Assembly (NCBI GenBank): GCA_021030905.1
Contig: JAGFMI010000016.1
Location: 682,001 to 746,000, forward strand
Reading direction: 5' to 3'
Length of the DNA stretch: 64,000 bases
Source: Pyrenula massariospora
Taxonomy: Eukaryota > Ascomycota > Eurotiomycetes > Pyrenulales > Pyrenulaceae
Below the pieces are notes generated by a model, which worked only from the letters and a program-made list of their open reading frames with translations, did not search any database and had not been told where the DNA came from. Shown here in pieces: positions 1 to 11,389 of this stretch. The first letter of the stretch is position 1. Each line of letters begins with the position of its first letter. The position numbers and the translations under genes are program-made.

Positions 1-1252
1 GTGCCGTCTCATATGTAGCGGAGAATTCCACAAAGTCTTGTGGATGGCAATGATCCCTTCTGCCACCGGCTGCTCGTGGAATTTAAGATCGGTCGTCTCA
101 TTGTCGAATTCTTCTGATGATTGTCGTTTGAGCCGAAAAGGAACTTTAGGTGTTCGGTACCTCGGCGGTAAGACAACACACCGTATCTGCTTCCCCGGCC
201 AAGGCGTATGGAATCCAGTGTATCTTTTCTGGAAATGTCGTGACTCCTGGTATAGATCACTGGATTCATTGTCACCACTGGTGCGGCATACTGATAACTT
301 TGCGAGATGAAAATACGCCACGCTACCCGATAAAGGGCCTTCATCGCCTGTCTCAATCTACTTAAAAGACCCGTGCTATTCATAAAGGCAGTAGCACTTT
401 TAGATCTTCGTTTCACCGACGACCGTCGCACTCGGATCCTTGCAGCTATTTGAGGTAATCTAGAGCATAAAAATGCATTTCGGGTAACTTCTCACGTTCA
501 TAGGATGTAATTTCTTCAATCAATAGATACTAAAAGATTCCAATCGTCGCACTACATTCGGCCGATGAACACGGTCCTAGAAAGGAGAGCAAAGTGGACG
601 AACATTCAAGAGAATCAATTTTATATTCTATTGTTCCAGACATTTTCAAGGACAGTTCCTAGTGTGGGGATTTGTTCGTGACTACTGGTTCCGTACATTA
701 TTCTGCTTCGTATTCTATCACCATCACATTGCCTTCTTTTGCATGACATACAGGGACTTCCACACATTTACCAAGAGAGGGAATCTTCAGCGGTATTCAG
801 AACCGCGGTTTAGCAGTCCTAGATTGACAGACAGTTCCTTTTCATATTTCCCGTAAAGTTGCCGCTTGTCATATTCCAAACGTTCTTGGCTTCAAGGACT
901 CCACGGCAGCGAACTATGATGATCGCTGCACGGTAGGTTAAGAAGGCGAAGCCACTCAGCCCGGGTAGATGGTTGCTGATCGGGTCGGACACAAAACGCT
1001 GTAGAAGCCGAGGGCGAGCGAATAGAGAACGAGCGTAGACCTTTGCTTTTACGGGCAGCAGCAGGTAGACGGTAGTGCTGGACCGTAGAAAGTTGCGTCA
1101 TGCTTCTCAGGAATATTTGGCTTTGTATCACCAAAGAAGAGCCCACATGCAATGACTTATCAAGTCAGGGCTGTATTTGTTGTCAACATCGCCGAAGTAA
1201 AGGACAAACTGCCTTAATTGAAAACTTAATCTTGCAATTGGATGCGAAACCT
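1..1252. other. Left edge, no gene recognised
   Basis: Short open frames on both strands (the longest about 140 codons) resemble no family I know and lack intron-linked extensions. I see no repeat or RNA gene. The right part is the 3' flank of the DUF7708-type gene. Confidence 0.4.
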
Positions 1253-3127
1253 TCATCGTCCCGTAGGAACTATCTCTGTTTCCATTTTACTCTCCTCCTC
1301 TGGCCGATCTGACGTATACTCTTGATCCTCGTATTCGTCATCGTCATATTCATTGTACGCCAATCGTGGCACGCTCTTCTCGGCGCTGTTACGTGGGCTC
1401 AATCGCTGCGCTCTTCTTGTCTCCATCAATAACCCTCTCTCGTTGACAACCGTCTCCCCACCCACCACCTCGGTCGGTAACACTAGCCGATCCTCTTCTC
1501 TGACTTGCATCTGCAAGACCCTCCCAATACTTGGCGCGGTGAGAATTACTTTAACCACCGAAGCTACATCTTCCTCCTCCGTCAGCTCCAAGATCTTCCG
1601 CAGCGTAAATTGAGTGTACGGTAGAAGATCGTGGCGCTCGTAAAAGGAGATCCCATCAATAATGACGAATAAGAAAGTACCGTAGGGGAGTTGGCGGACG
1701 AGATCGGAGAAGGTAGCGCAGAGGTGATCTAGCTCAAAGTGCTCGAGCCGGTCAAGAGTAGTGCGATTCTTGGCTATGCGGCTAAGGTCCCAGGCTATGT
1801 CTGGTACACGGTCCAGCAGCTGGGCAATTAGTGTGCGAATAAGGCCTTGTGGGCCGCGTAGAGAGTCGTTGGAGCGCGTGTGCAGACCGCAGAAAAATTC
1901 AAGATGCACAGCAGAGCTAGATTTGTTGAGTGCTTCCGTCAGGGTAGCGCAGAAGGATGAAAGGGAGTTCGTGCGAGAGGTGACTGAGGAAGAGTCGTTG
2001 CCGTCAACGAGCAGCGCGGAGGGACAGCGGGAAGTGAGCCAGGATTGGAATTGTGGATTTGTCATGAGGGAATCGGCACGGGCACGGGTGGCCGGGGGAA
2101 GGGTGTAGGCGTGGCGAATGGTTGTGACGAGGTCTGAGGCGAGGATGGAAAGGTCAACTTGCAGGAGTGACTGGAGTTGAGTAGGATCAATGATGCCATT
2201 AGCGCTCGAGTTGCTAAGTGTCTTTAGCAGGTCGTCTCTCGTAAGCCATTCGGCATTTTGGACGAGGCTGACGAGTGTTTCAAGGAGACTTTGCTGGACT
2301 TCGATGGCTTTCCGGTCCCGAGAACGTTCCTCACGGCGTGTTTCGCGATGTTGTCGGGTACTTTCTCGCTCAAGACGGTTCGCTTCATACTCGGCTTGTG
2401 TAATCTGCCATTGATAGCTGTTTGCGGCACGTTGGTCCTCCGAGTCTGCTCGCAAGGCAGCGAGGTTCGACGTCAAATGGCGCGTTTGCTGGTGGATATC
2501 GTTCACCTTTGGCTCTATGCGGCTTGCTCGCTGAGTAACATCTGCCACGGCATCCGCTTGAAGTTCGTTGGCTCGATATTGCAGGAGAGAAAGACTGTTC
2601 TGCATAGTATTGATCTTTATGTTAAGATCTCTCTCGTACATAGGCCCTTTGAATAGTGCCTTGATCTGCTTCCAACCTCCTTTCTTTACTAGCCAGATAG
2701 TCATACCCTCAATGGCTGTTAGAATGGAAAGGTAGAGCTCCGTGCCGAGTTCCTTTAGTTCTGCGTCGTTAGGATTTCTCTCCATGCAGCGCTCAGCTTT
2801 GATAATAACATGTGGTACATCTCGAAGCGTTTCCCAGATGTTTCTTCTAAGCTCGCTCATCCGAGCTGCGGCGCTGAACATCAATTTTAAGCCCCCTGAC
2901 AAAATAGAAGTGTATTCTCCGTCGGGGAAAAGTAACAGGTATTGATTAAACGTCGAAGCGTTGTCTCCAATGCTCCGGCCCAGCCTTCTTACAACATTCC
3001 CACCAGATTTGATGTAAGCTGCTTCAGCCAACTTGGCTTCGGTCAGGACCTGGTCCCACGAATAGGTTTCACGGATATCGAATTCAACTCCTTCAGGCAC
3101 GACCGATTCTGCTCGAAAGATAGCCAT
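1253..3127 (-). CDS. DUF7708/STAND-like protein with degenerate P-loop
   Basis: Single-exon gene of 624 residues starting at ATG 3127. Residues ~60-210 resemble the DUF7708 region found at the N terminus of many fungal NLR/STAND-like proteins, an alpha-helical block containing IWLVKKGGW. Residues ~190-290 are charged and coiled-coil-like. Residues ~360-560 look like a P-loop NTPase fold: a strand LLVDGND stands where the Walker A loop should be but has no GKT/GKS, and a Walker-B-like strand FLFVIIDG follows. The C terminus (~575-624) is acidic. Such proteins are usually annotated as hypothetical; a role in NLR-type signalling is inference. The AAA+ ATPase gene lies 1.8 kb away on the other strand. 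Family assignment is from recognition, without a search. Confidence 0.7.
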   Translation of the reverse strand: MAIFRAESVVPEGVEFDIRETYSWDQVLTEAKLAEAAYIKSGGNVVRRLGRSIGDNASTFNQYLLLFPDGEYTSILSGGLKLMFSAAARMSELRRNIWETLRDVPHVIIKAERCMERNPNDAELKELGTELYLSILTAIEGMTIWLVKKGGWKQIKALFKGPMYERDLNIKINTMQNSLSLLQYRANELQADAVADVTQRASRIEPKVNDIHQQTRHLTSNLAALRADSEDQRAANSYQWQITQAEYEANRLERESTRQHRETRREERSRDRKAIEVQQSLLETLVSLVQNAEWLTRDDLLKTLSNSSANGIIDPTQLQSLLQVDLSILASDLVTTIRHAYTLPPATRARADSLMTNPQFQSWLTSRCPSALLVDGNDSSSVTSRTNSLSSFCATLTEALNKSSSAVHLEFFCGLHTRSNDSLRGPQGLIRTLIAQLLDRVPDIAWDLSRIAKNRTTLDRLEHFELDHLCATFSDLVRQLPYGTFLFVIIDGISFYERHDLLPYTQFTLRKILELTEEEDVASVVKVILTAPSIGRVLQMQVREEDRLVLPTEVVGGETVVNERGLLMETRRAQRLSPRNSAEKSVPRLAYNEYDDDEYEDQEYTSDRPEEESKMETEIVPTGR

Positions 3128-4949
3128 GACCTCCTTAAAATGCCCCGTATGGGCGTCAAGGTTGCCTTCTCTGCTGCACAGTTAGCATGAAGGGTCTATT
3201 GCAATAGCAAGTGAAAACTCAGGTACATGTGATGTGGCGACGAAAACAGGGTTTTAAAACTGCATATGAAGTTGAATACGCTGAAAAGCTCTAACAAGCA
3301 AGTATGAAGCATGAGCAAGGATACAAATCAGGAAACTGGAGGACATTGTCCCCAAAGCAAAAGCGTAGGGAAAGGGGAAAGGGGAAAAGGGTGAAATACT
3401 CGAATGAAGATTTTGGCGTCAGTTGAGCCCTTTGGCTGTCGTATGAAGAAGACACATCAAAGGCCGGATGGAGATGACCAGCCTTCTTCCTTGTAATCCA
3501 GTGAGAAGCTGGCCTTAGTCCCGAGTCGCTGTGGACCATCGCAATGTCAGTACCGGGCGAGGATTTCATTTTCACGCAGGCAGAAAGAAGAGGAAGCATC
3601 AAAAAACTTCTCGAGGCGTATAGAGAAGTTCGTTACGCTCCACCTATCCCTAGAGCATATCTCGGGGTTTTATCGTCAATGTGGAAAACTCGGGGCTTTC
3701 GAGTGCTGATGAATAATTTCGGATCCGAGCTTTGCTCGCGGAGCCATCGCAGAGGTTGGATGCAGTAATCATTCTATCGAAAACGGACAGGAGAACTCAA
3801 AGAAGACAGCCATCGAAGAGGTTTTTGAATCGTCGACAAGCCTCCAAACCTCGAAGGAATGCTGCGCCGCGAGAAGCTCAAGTCGTTCGCTGATCAAAAG
3901 GTCGTGGAGCATTACACAGCCCACGGCCATGACAGCGCCGCTCGTGAGGTTAAGTTTCATTGGTCATTGCTGGGTAGCCAGGCTCGCAATGCAGATACCC
4001 AGCAGATGGAAATAGGGCCAAAGCTGGTGCATGTCAGAACGCCGAGGATACGATTGTATGTGCTAGCCACGCGCTAGATAAGAGGCTGGATTGGAGGATC
4101 CTGCATCGCTCAACATTTTCTCTTTCTCCGTTCAGCTAAAGCTACATTATGTGGAAGCGAAAGGCTTCTTCGACCGCCTATGCGAGTTTTCTCTTTGTCC
4201 GCATCGTGCATGCTGGAGCCATGGTAAATGGGCGGCTTGAGCAAGGACTGATTCCTAGACCCTACCACCGATCCTCTTGCCCCGGACTGGACCCTGTCGG
4301 CCATGGCCACTAGCATCGCGAGCCTGTCTCACCATGTGCAGCATCGTCTCCCATCGTTTCCCTGTGGCGCCCATCCGCTGGAACTGTGCGGTGAACGGAG
4401 ACACTACTGACGCCGTCGTGCCCCAATGAAGCGACAGCCATGCCGATTTAGGGTCCTTTCTAGCACATCCTCACCGTAGCATTTCCTTTCAGCAGCACCA
4501 AAAGAGCCTCACCTCTCGATCCAGGTCGGGGACGAGTGGAGCATTGGCAGGAATAGCTTGCAGCGCCTCTTTCCCCGAAAGGCTGGACCCCAGCTCTTTC
4601 TTGTAGCGACGCTCGAGATCTAACTGATCATTTGCGCTCTATGCCATCGTCAATTTTTTGCCCCGTTTTGCAAAGCCAAGTCGTCTCCTTTCAAACACTC
4701 CTAGCTCGACGCCAATCATGTCGTGGGCAAGCCTATGCGTTTATGTCAACTATCAAGCCAAATAGGTAGCTTGCTACGAGACCTGTCCCATTCAATCTTT
4801 CACAGGACAATCCAGTCCAAAAAAACTCTTAGTAGTCTCTGAGAACATAAACGAGCCCATCGAGGACGCCCACTCGAGTCTTTGCAGCTGGATCTTCCCG
4901 CCAAAGACTTACTAGCTTATAGCAACGTCGCTGGTTGTTCCGCAGTTCA
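3128..4949. other. Divergent intergenic region between DUF7708-type and AAA+ genes
   Basis: This 1.8-kb stretch separates two divergently transcribed genes and should hold both promoters and 5' leaders. Short open frames near 3544-3768 and 3859-4077 have no recognisable domain and no splice-linked continuation. No repeat was noted. Confidence 0.4.
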
Positions 4950-7900
4950 ATGGATTTCGAAGAGGTGAATTGTTTCTTTCATTTTATATCCATCTAGCTT
5001 TAATGATTTTGCTAGACTACCTCAAATCGAGCCGCGCCTACGGGCCTCGCAACTCCTCCGGCGACATCAAACGCCCAAACACCAGAGCCGTCAGGTAACG
5101 AAGCTCAGCCAGATCCCCCTGACCCTCCACCAGACTTCTTTCCCGGTACGCCTGTGAATGGAAATGTTGGTGCAGACAGAATGTTCGAGCCGCCACCACC
5201 TATGCTGCCTATCGACCCCGCCCTTCCGCCTGGGGTGATAGAAGTAGGGCCAACCCGTTCTCGATCCCAATCTTCCTCTGAAGATTATCGACGATACCGC
5301 CGTCGAAGGCGGAATTATTCCCCGGCCGATGGGCATTCACCTCCCGGTCCACCGCCTCCCAGGCCGTATTATCCAGAGGAGGACCCTACGAAACGCATAG
5401 CAGCTATCCCGGAATTGGGCCGCGTCCAATGGTTTGATTTCAAAAACAAATATGTTGACGAAAAACAGCAATATGCGATCGAAGTTCTCGTTGGTGATCC
5501 GAAATACTATTATCAAAGACAGTCCGAAAAAGACAGAGGGGGCCTACAAGGTTCAGATGCCGGTCCCGAATTGATATTGCAAAGAGATGTCCGAGCTTCG
5601 CCGAACCTACCTGAGCGCATTCGTATCAACTCCTGGCCGCTTCTCGCCATTCTCGCAAATTTCGTTTCCGAAGATTGGACTTTGCGGCCCCGGGTGATGT
5701 TACGGCCTTTCAAATTAGTTGACTACTATGAGAAGGAAATCCGCGAAAAGCTGAGTGACCTTGAGGCAGATTGGGGCGACGAGGCGTGTAAGCCTGATGT
5801 CGCAGCCGAGGGTAGCACCGCGGCAGACGATAGCAATTTCTTTGGGCCTCCCCGAAAGTATGGGCAGGATAGCGATCCCCGGAAAGTTCTAGGCAAGAAA
5901 CTCACGGACAGCGTTGAAGCATTGAGGGACATGCGATGCCTCGTCCAGTTTATTGATCAATACATCAAGCCAACAAAGGAGCGCTTGCAGGATCCTGCTA
6001 CCCAGAAGGTGAAATATACCGATTTATGGTATCTGTACCGTTTGGGCGACGAAGTTTTTGAGACTGGCAGACGAGGCGAGTCTAAAAACGAAGGTGACAA
6101 TGACAAATTGAAACGCCGTCATAAGACAAATCAGACGATGTGGAAGGTCTGCTCTACCGGCGGTGGTCGACGCAATCTGTCTGCGCCTGCTTTTGGTGAC
6201 GAGAGTTCTCCGTTGGGAAACAAGCCTCATTTGTTCCGCGTTGACTGCTATTATATTGACTATAATGGTATCGAATACGTGGCATGTTCAAAAGCCTTCA
6301 TTATTCACCCCTTCGAAGGGGAGAAGGACATCTTATCTCTCGACATCTTCCCGTTAAGGTTTTCGAAGGACGCTCAGAGGGAGAAACAAATTGCAATAGA
6401 GAGAGGTAAATTATTCCTCGAATACAAACAGTGGAAGCAGAGGCACTACCGTGGCCCTACTTTGACCCGACACCCATCGGGTGAATCTATCCTTGGGGAC
6501 AGCCCACCAAAAAATTCCGAAGAAGTCGATAGTCAAGTTATCGTCGATTTCAACGAAGCTTTAGAACAAAACCCTTCATGGTTCCCTGAAATAGGATTAT
6601 ACGGAAATCAGCCAACCAAATTCCGTCAGTTCGAGGAGACGTATCCAACGATCACCTGGAAAAGCCGTGAGAGAAGACAGATCCACGATGAACAGAATGA
6701 TCATGTTTACAATGACGAAGTCATCGACAACAAATGGATGATATCATGTATCATCAGTGACCCATTCCTAGAACGGTTTCAATCAGCTAGCAAGGTCACG
6801 GAGATGCGGCCAGAAAATCTATTTCTCTTACCCGCCAGAGTATTCGCCTATGTTTTGCAGAAAAGAAAATTCGCGCAGCTCAAATTAGAGCTTCTAAAAG
6901 AGGTGAAACCACAGACGGAGGCATTCAATAGCCTCAAGCTTCCAAAGAGAACTAAAGACACCATCCAAGCTCTTGTACGCAGCCATTTTGAGAAGAAACA
7001 TCCCCTTGATGAAGAATTTGACGACGAAGGGGATGAAGGAGAGATTGATCTTGTACGCGGAAAGGGCAAGGGATTGATCAGTAAGCTTCATATTCACCGA
7101 CCGGCATCATAGGCACTGACGAAACAAGTTCTGTTGCATGGCGCCCCTGGCGTGGGCAAAACATCGACAGCGGAGTGCATGGCTGCATATTCTGGAAAGC
7201 CTCTTCTTCCAATCACCTGTAGTGATCTAGGCCTAACTGCGGAAAACGTCGAGAGCAAGCTGGAGAGAATCTTCCGTCTGGCGTCAAAATGGGCCTGCGT
7301 GTTGCTGCTTGATGAAGCTGATGTTTTTCTTGCTAGACGAGAGGTTCATGATCTGGAGAGAAACTCTTTAGTATCCGGTATGACCATAGTTACAGCAGCT
7401 TTCGAGGGACTAACACGTCACTTCTAGAATTTCTACGTGCGCTTGAGTATTACGCAGGTCTCCTTTTTCTCACGACGAATCGTGTAGGTGCCTTCGACGA
7501 AGCTTTCAAATCAAGGATACACATCAAGCTCTACTGTACGCAAATCTTCCCCTGTCATCTTCTTATTCTTATGATCACGATTTTGCAGATCCTCCCCTCG
7601 ACTATCCGCAAACCAAAGCTATATGGCGCGAGTACCTACGGCGCACTATCAAAAATAAAAACGGGACCGTTTCGGCTGACGAAAATGAGATACTCAATTG
7701 GGCAATGAAGCACTTCACAGACACTGCAGGAATGCGCGTAAATTGGAATGGCCGACAAATCCGCAATTCCTTCCAGACAGCCACAGCCCTCGCAGAGTAT
7801 CAAGCGCGCTATGCATCTGAGCCACGTGGTCATGTTCAGAGTTCTGCGCGATCCACCGTTCCAAATGCGCCACCTACGATACCGGATTCTCCTGCAACCA

Positions 7901-8505
7901 ACCGTCCCATCGCTATTCTTAAACCGTCTCACTTCGATATTGTTGCCCAAGCCTCCCTTGAATTCGATCAGTATTTCGAAGAAACCTTGGGCATGGATCC
8001 CCGTGAGCATGCCCATCGCCGAGCGGAGCGAGCTGATCATTGGGCCGCCGATCCTACTCTTGCCTACCCTGCTGCTCCTCCTCAACCATACCCTCACCCC
8101 ATGGCTGCGTATCCACCTCCCCAACCAGCGGCACGCCGCTCCTCAGTTCAAGGCGGCAGTCGCAACTATGGCTACGCTCAACAGTCAGGCTACTCTTCAT
8201 CAGCGATGCCACCTCCATCGCGGCCATCGCAGGGGCAGCCTCCGCAACAAGGGAGGCGGGATCCAAGTCGTAGCCGGAGGGCAGGCGGTCCACCACAGCA
8301 CGGTGGTGACACTGGTAGAGGGGAAGCGGGACCGCCAACTCCAAGAGGGCTGCCCCCACAAGGTGGATACGGAGCGTGGCCAACGGCGCATCCAGGGCAG
8401 GGAAGGGATGATTACTATGAGGATGAAGAAGATGTCGCAGAGGCCGTGAACGAGGGGTGGGAAAGAAAAGGAGCGGGATATGAAGAGGACGAGTATGATG
8501 ATTGA
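4950..8505 (+). CDS. AAA+ ATPase, fungal DUF7025-AAA type, five exons
   Basis: Model: 4950-4964, 5016-7080, 7129-7377, 7428-7535, 7589-8505, giving 3354 nt and 1117 residues. All four introns (48-53 nt) are GT-AG; CTGAC lies in intron 7081-7128 and CTAAC in 7378-7427. Across the second junction the sequence reads GLI-ILLHGAPGVGKT, as expected for the family. The first ~100 residues are Pro-rich and disordered. Residues ~100-640 form the fungal N-terminal region (DUF7025-like, mostly uncharacterised). The AAA core has Walker A GAPGVGKT (~698-705), Walker B VLLLDEAD (Asp ~755) and a sensor-like LTTNR. The last ~170 residues are Pro/Gln/Arg-rich with an acidic end. Exon 1 encodes only five residues. 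Cellular role unknown; probably a protein-remodelling ATPase. Confidence 0.88.
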
Positions 8506-8734
8506 TGATGGCGGGTCGGGAGGTTTGGATTGTGCGGCCCCGGCGAGCGGATCCAAGCTCTGAAAAGTGTCGTGGTATCTCGCTTTATGTCACACCGCGC
8601 TTCTGATGTTTTGATAAGTGTGTCTGGTTTTTCGCCTAGCGAAGGACGGAGAAAATAGTTCTTATACCCGTCTCGAATGCTTTGAACGATTTCAGGTCAC
8701 AGCACAATATAAGGTTGGTTAAATTTATGATACT

Positions 8735-9337
8735 ATGGCACGAAAACTTCTTGGCGATTTTTTATCTGTAGGCGTGGACAGATTAGCGCATCTCTTCATT
8801 GACCAGCCACACACCAAAGAGGTTGTAACGAGGTTCAGAGAGACAGGAGCGTTTGTTACGCCGCTTTTGGTGCTGAATGCAAGTATCATGGGGCTCAGGC
8901 CGAAAGAATTCGCAAAAGATGAGAGGGTCAAAGTGGAAGCTCGATAAGCCATGGGTAAAGACGTTGGGTTCGTGCTTCGATCTATAACCTCAGGGAATCC
9001 TTGAGGAAAATTTGAAGACGGTGAAGGCACTTCACGACGCTGGAGTTGACATCTTTGTGGGGACAGATGTCAGCGTTCCAGCCCCAGAGCTGGGAGGCTT
9101 GGTACACGGTGCGAGTGTCCATCATGAGATGCAGATGCTTGTCAAGGCGGGCTTGACAACCACGGCGGTTTTGAGGGCCGCGACAAGTACAACTATGACA
9201 AGGTTTAGGCTAGATGATAGAGGTAAAATAGAGATTGGAATGAATGTAGACTTATCGCTTGTCGGGGGGGCCCAACAACAAATATTGGCGACTCATTGAA
9301 CATAAAGGGAGTTTGGAGACAAGGGATTAGGCTTTGA
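8735..9337 (+). pseudogene. Amidohydrolase relic, 5'-truncated and frameshifted
   Basis: Pieces of the C-terminal half of an imidazolonepropionase-like amidohydrolase can be followed through shifting frames: GVDRLAHLF (from ~8774), then LDKPWVKTLGSCFDL up to an in-frame TAA at 8985-8987, then ENLKTVKALHDAGVDIFVGTD (9003 on; catalytic Asp in the last motif), and after a G-run near 9266-9272 another shift to NIGDSLNIKGVWRQGIRL ending at TGA 9335. The N-terminal half with the HxH metal site is absent. At least two frameshifts plus one stop make it a decayed remnant. It could have been captured or lost by rearrangement; nothing around it shows a mobile element. Confidence 0.75.
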
Positions 9338-10044
9338 AGTGCGTGAAGAGGAGAGAGCTCAAGGTCTAATAAGAATTCCAGGACCCAGTCGTCAAAAATC
9401 AACAATGGAGGTAAATACTGAAGAACCAGATCAAAATATCAGAGCCTATCATACCATGATCGAGGACCGTCATCGCGGGGGATGGCAAGGAACGAGAGAG
9501 AAAGGCGGGACGGGGCAATGTGATGACTCGTGCGACTGCGAGTAGAGATAGGACGTAGGAGAATGGTGGATTTCATTGCCCATGCGGATCCCTATGAGCT
9601 CTCATCGTATGGCCTCGAAGTGCGAGTCTGGAGACGGAGCGTTTGCGTGCGCACTCTCAACCCAATGCAGGCTAGCCTGACACCCTCTCCCCGGCGGAAG
9701 GATTTTGCCCCGAGCACGTGACGGGCCGAAATTGATCCTCTTGCCGAGTCCCAGGATCAAGCCTCCCTTAAAATCACTTCAACGCATTAATTCAGCCCTG
9801 CCCGACGGGTCGATCAGCTTCAAGATGAGTTCCAGGTCAATAGCTAGAGACCGTCTGATTGTCCCGACCCAGGCATACAAAAGGAGGCTGTAGGTAACGA
9901 CCCAGGACGGTAAGTCAAGCGCCTTCTGGTCCCATCACTTAATTCCGCATCGTATCTATCCACGCAAAGCTTCGCAACCACAAACACACTACATTCTATA
10001 CCGTTGAGTCTCTTACTCTTTCTCTCTTGCCCTTCGACCCAACA
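9338..10044. other. Intergenic, promoter of the NAD(P)-binding gene
   Basis: No gene recognised. The 3' part is pyrimidine-rich just before the ATG at 10045, as is common upstream of fungal start codons. Confidence 0.4.
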
Positions 10045-10878
10045 ATGTCCTCCCCGTCTGCAGCCCCGACATTCGCCCTCTTTGGCGCCACTGGCGGCTG
10101 CTGCCTCTGCCTCCTCGTTCATGCCCTCCGCGCCTCCCACACTGTCTCCGCCCTTGTGCGTACTCCTAGCAAACTCACCAATCAGCTCCTGTCCCAAGGC
10201 ATCTCCCAATCCACTCTCGATAACAGCCTCCTCATCACTCCTGGCTCGGCTACCTCTGTCCAGGATGTCAAGAAGTGCCTCACCGCCGGGCAGCGTGGTG
10301 GTGGTACCGTAGCTCCTATCGTGGTGACCGGACTGGGTGGTGCTTTAACGTTCAAGGGGGGTGTCAAAGAGCCTTTTACTCTGGATAACCCAACAATTTG
10401 TCAAGATGGGGCAAGAACGCTTGTACAGGCCTTGAGAGAGCTGAAAGACGAGCATAGCACCAGAAGAGACGGAAACGGAACAAACCAGAAACCGCTCCTT
10501 GGGTTTATGTCTACAACCGGCGTCTCCCAGTCAAGTGGCCCTGAAGACGTCCCGCTACTCTTTCGACCGCTTTACCACTGGATGTTGGCGGTGCCGCACA
10601 AAGACAAGCTTTTGATGGAGGAAATTTTTCTCAAAGAGGCAATGCCGGGTGGTGATGGAGTGTTTTCTGGGACTGTGGGCGTGCGGCCGAGTTTCCTGGT
10701 TGGGGGTGCCGACACAGGCGATAGAAAAGGGCTAGAGAAAGTGAGGACGGGTACGGTGGAACAGCCCGCAATTGGTTACACTATCAAGAGAGCAGACGTT
10801 GGGGAGTGGATGTTTAAGGAGATTGTGGAGAGACAGGGCGAAGGTTGGCTGGGGGAACTAGTGACTTTGACGTCTTGA
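10045..10878 (+). CDS. NAD(P)-binding Rossmann-fold protein (SDR/NmrA-like)
   Basis: Intronless gene of 277 residues. I chose ATG 10045 (context AACAATGTC); the open frame begins a little upstream only with a TTG. The N terminus FALFGATGG (residues ~10-18) is a dinucleotide-binding glycine motif after a beta strand, and SALVRTPSKL follows as the second strand and loop that contact the cofactor. Residues ~85-95 (VVTGLGGALTF) and ~150-160 (GFMSTTGVS) match the later strands of atypical, NmrA-type SDRs. No YxxxK catalytic pair is clear, so it may be a binding or regulatory member. The neighbours give no pathway hint. Confidence 0.72.
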   Translation: MSSPSAAPTFALFGATGGCCLCLLVHALRASHTVSALVRTPSKLTNQLLSQGISQSTLDNSLLITPGSATSVQDVKKCLTAGQRGGGTVAPIVVTGLGGALTFKGGVKEPFTLDNPTICQDGARTLVQALRELKDEHSTRRDGNGTNQKPLLGFMSTTGVSQSSGPEDVPLLFRPLYHWMLAVPHKDKLLMEEIFLKEAMPGGDGVFSGTVGVRPSFLVGGADTGDRKGLEKVRTGTVEQPAIGYTIKRADVGEWMFKEIVERQGEGWLGELVTLTS

Positions 10879-11389
10879 AGGAGTAAAGAGAGGTGGCAAC
10901 TTGGACAAAAGCTCGCGTTAAGACTAGGCAGGATAGATTTCATACTCTTTTATGGTCATGCACAGTATGGATGAGGATTCATGTGTAACGTAGCCTCAAA
11001 CGTACTCAATTCATTCGACGAGCTTTAATTCAAGGGACATTATCCACTCGCCCTTCATGCTCAGGACAATCCTCATGTGACTCTGTTATTCTAGCCTTAG
11101 TCGATTCACCTCGTCGGCCTTAAAAAGCCACTTCCCGTTACCGCGCCTCTCGCAACCTCCTTTGTCACTTCCTCCGTCGCCATTGCGTCGTGTGACTCTG
11201 GATGCTGCGTGTAGGTTGCAGAGTGAGAACCCGAAGTACAAGAGCAGAGGAAAAGCTCTGTTCGCTCACACATATCAGTGTATAGTATCCACCAACCGGA
11301 AACATTGTTGAGAAAGTGACTCGGATGCAGCTTAATTAAGATCCCATAGCAGCCAAGATTTAGGACCAAGAAAAGCAAAGAGATACCTT
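10879..11389. other. Convergent intergenic region
   Basis: Lies between the 3' ends of the NAD(P)-binding gene and the peroxin gene. Nothing recognised. Confidence 0.4.
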
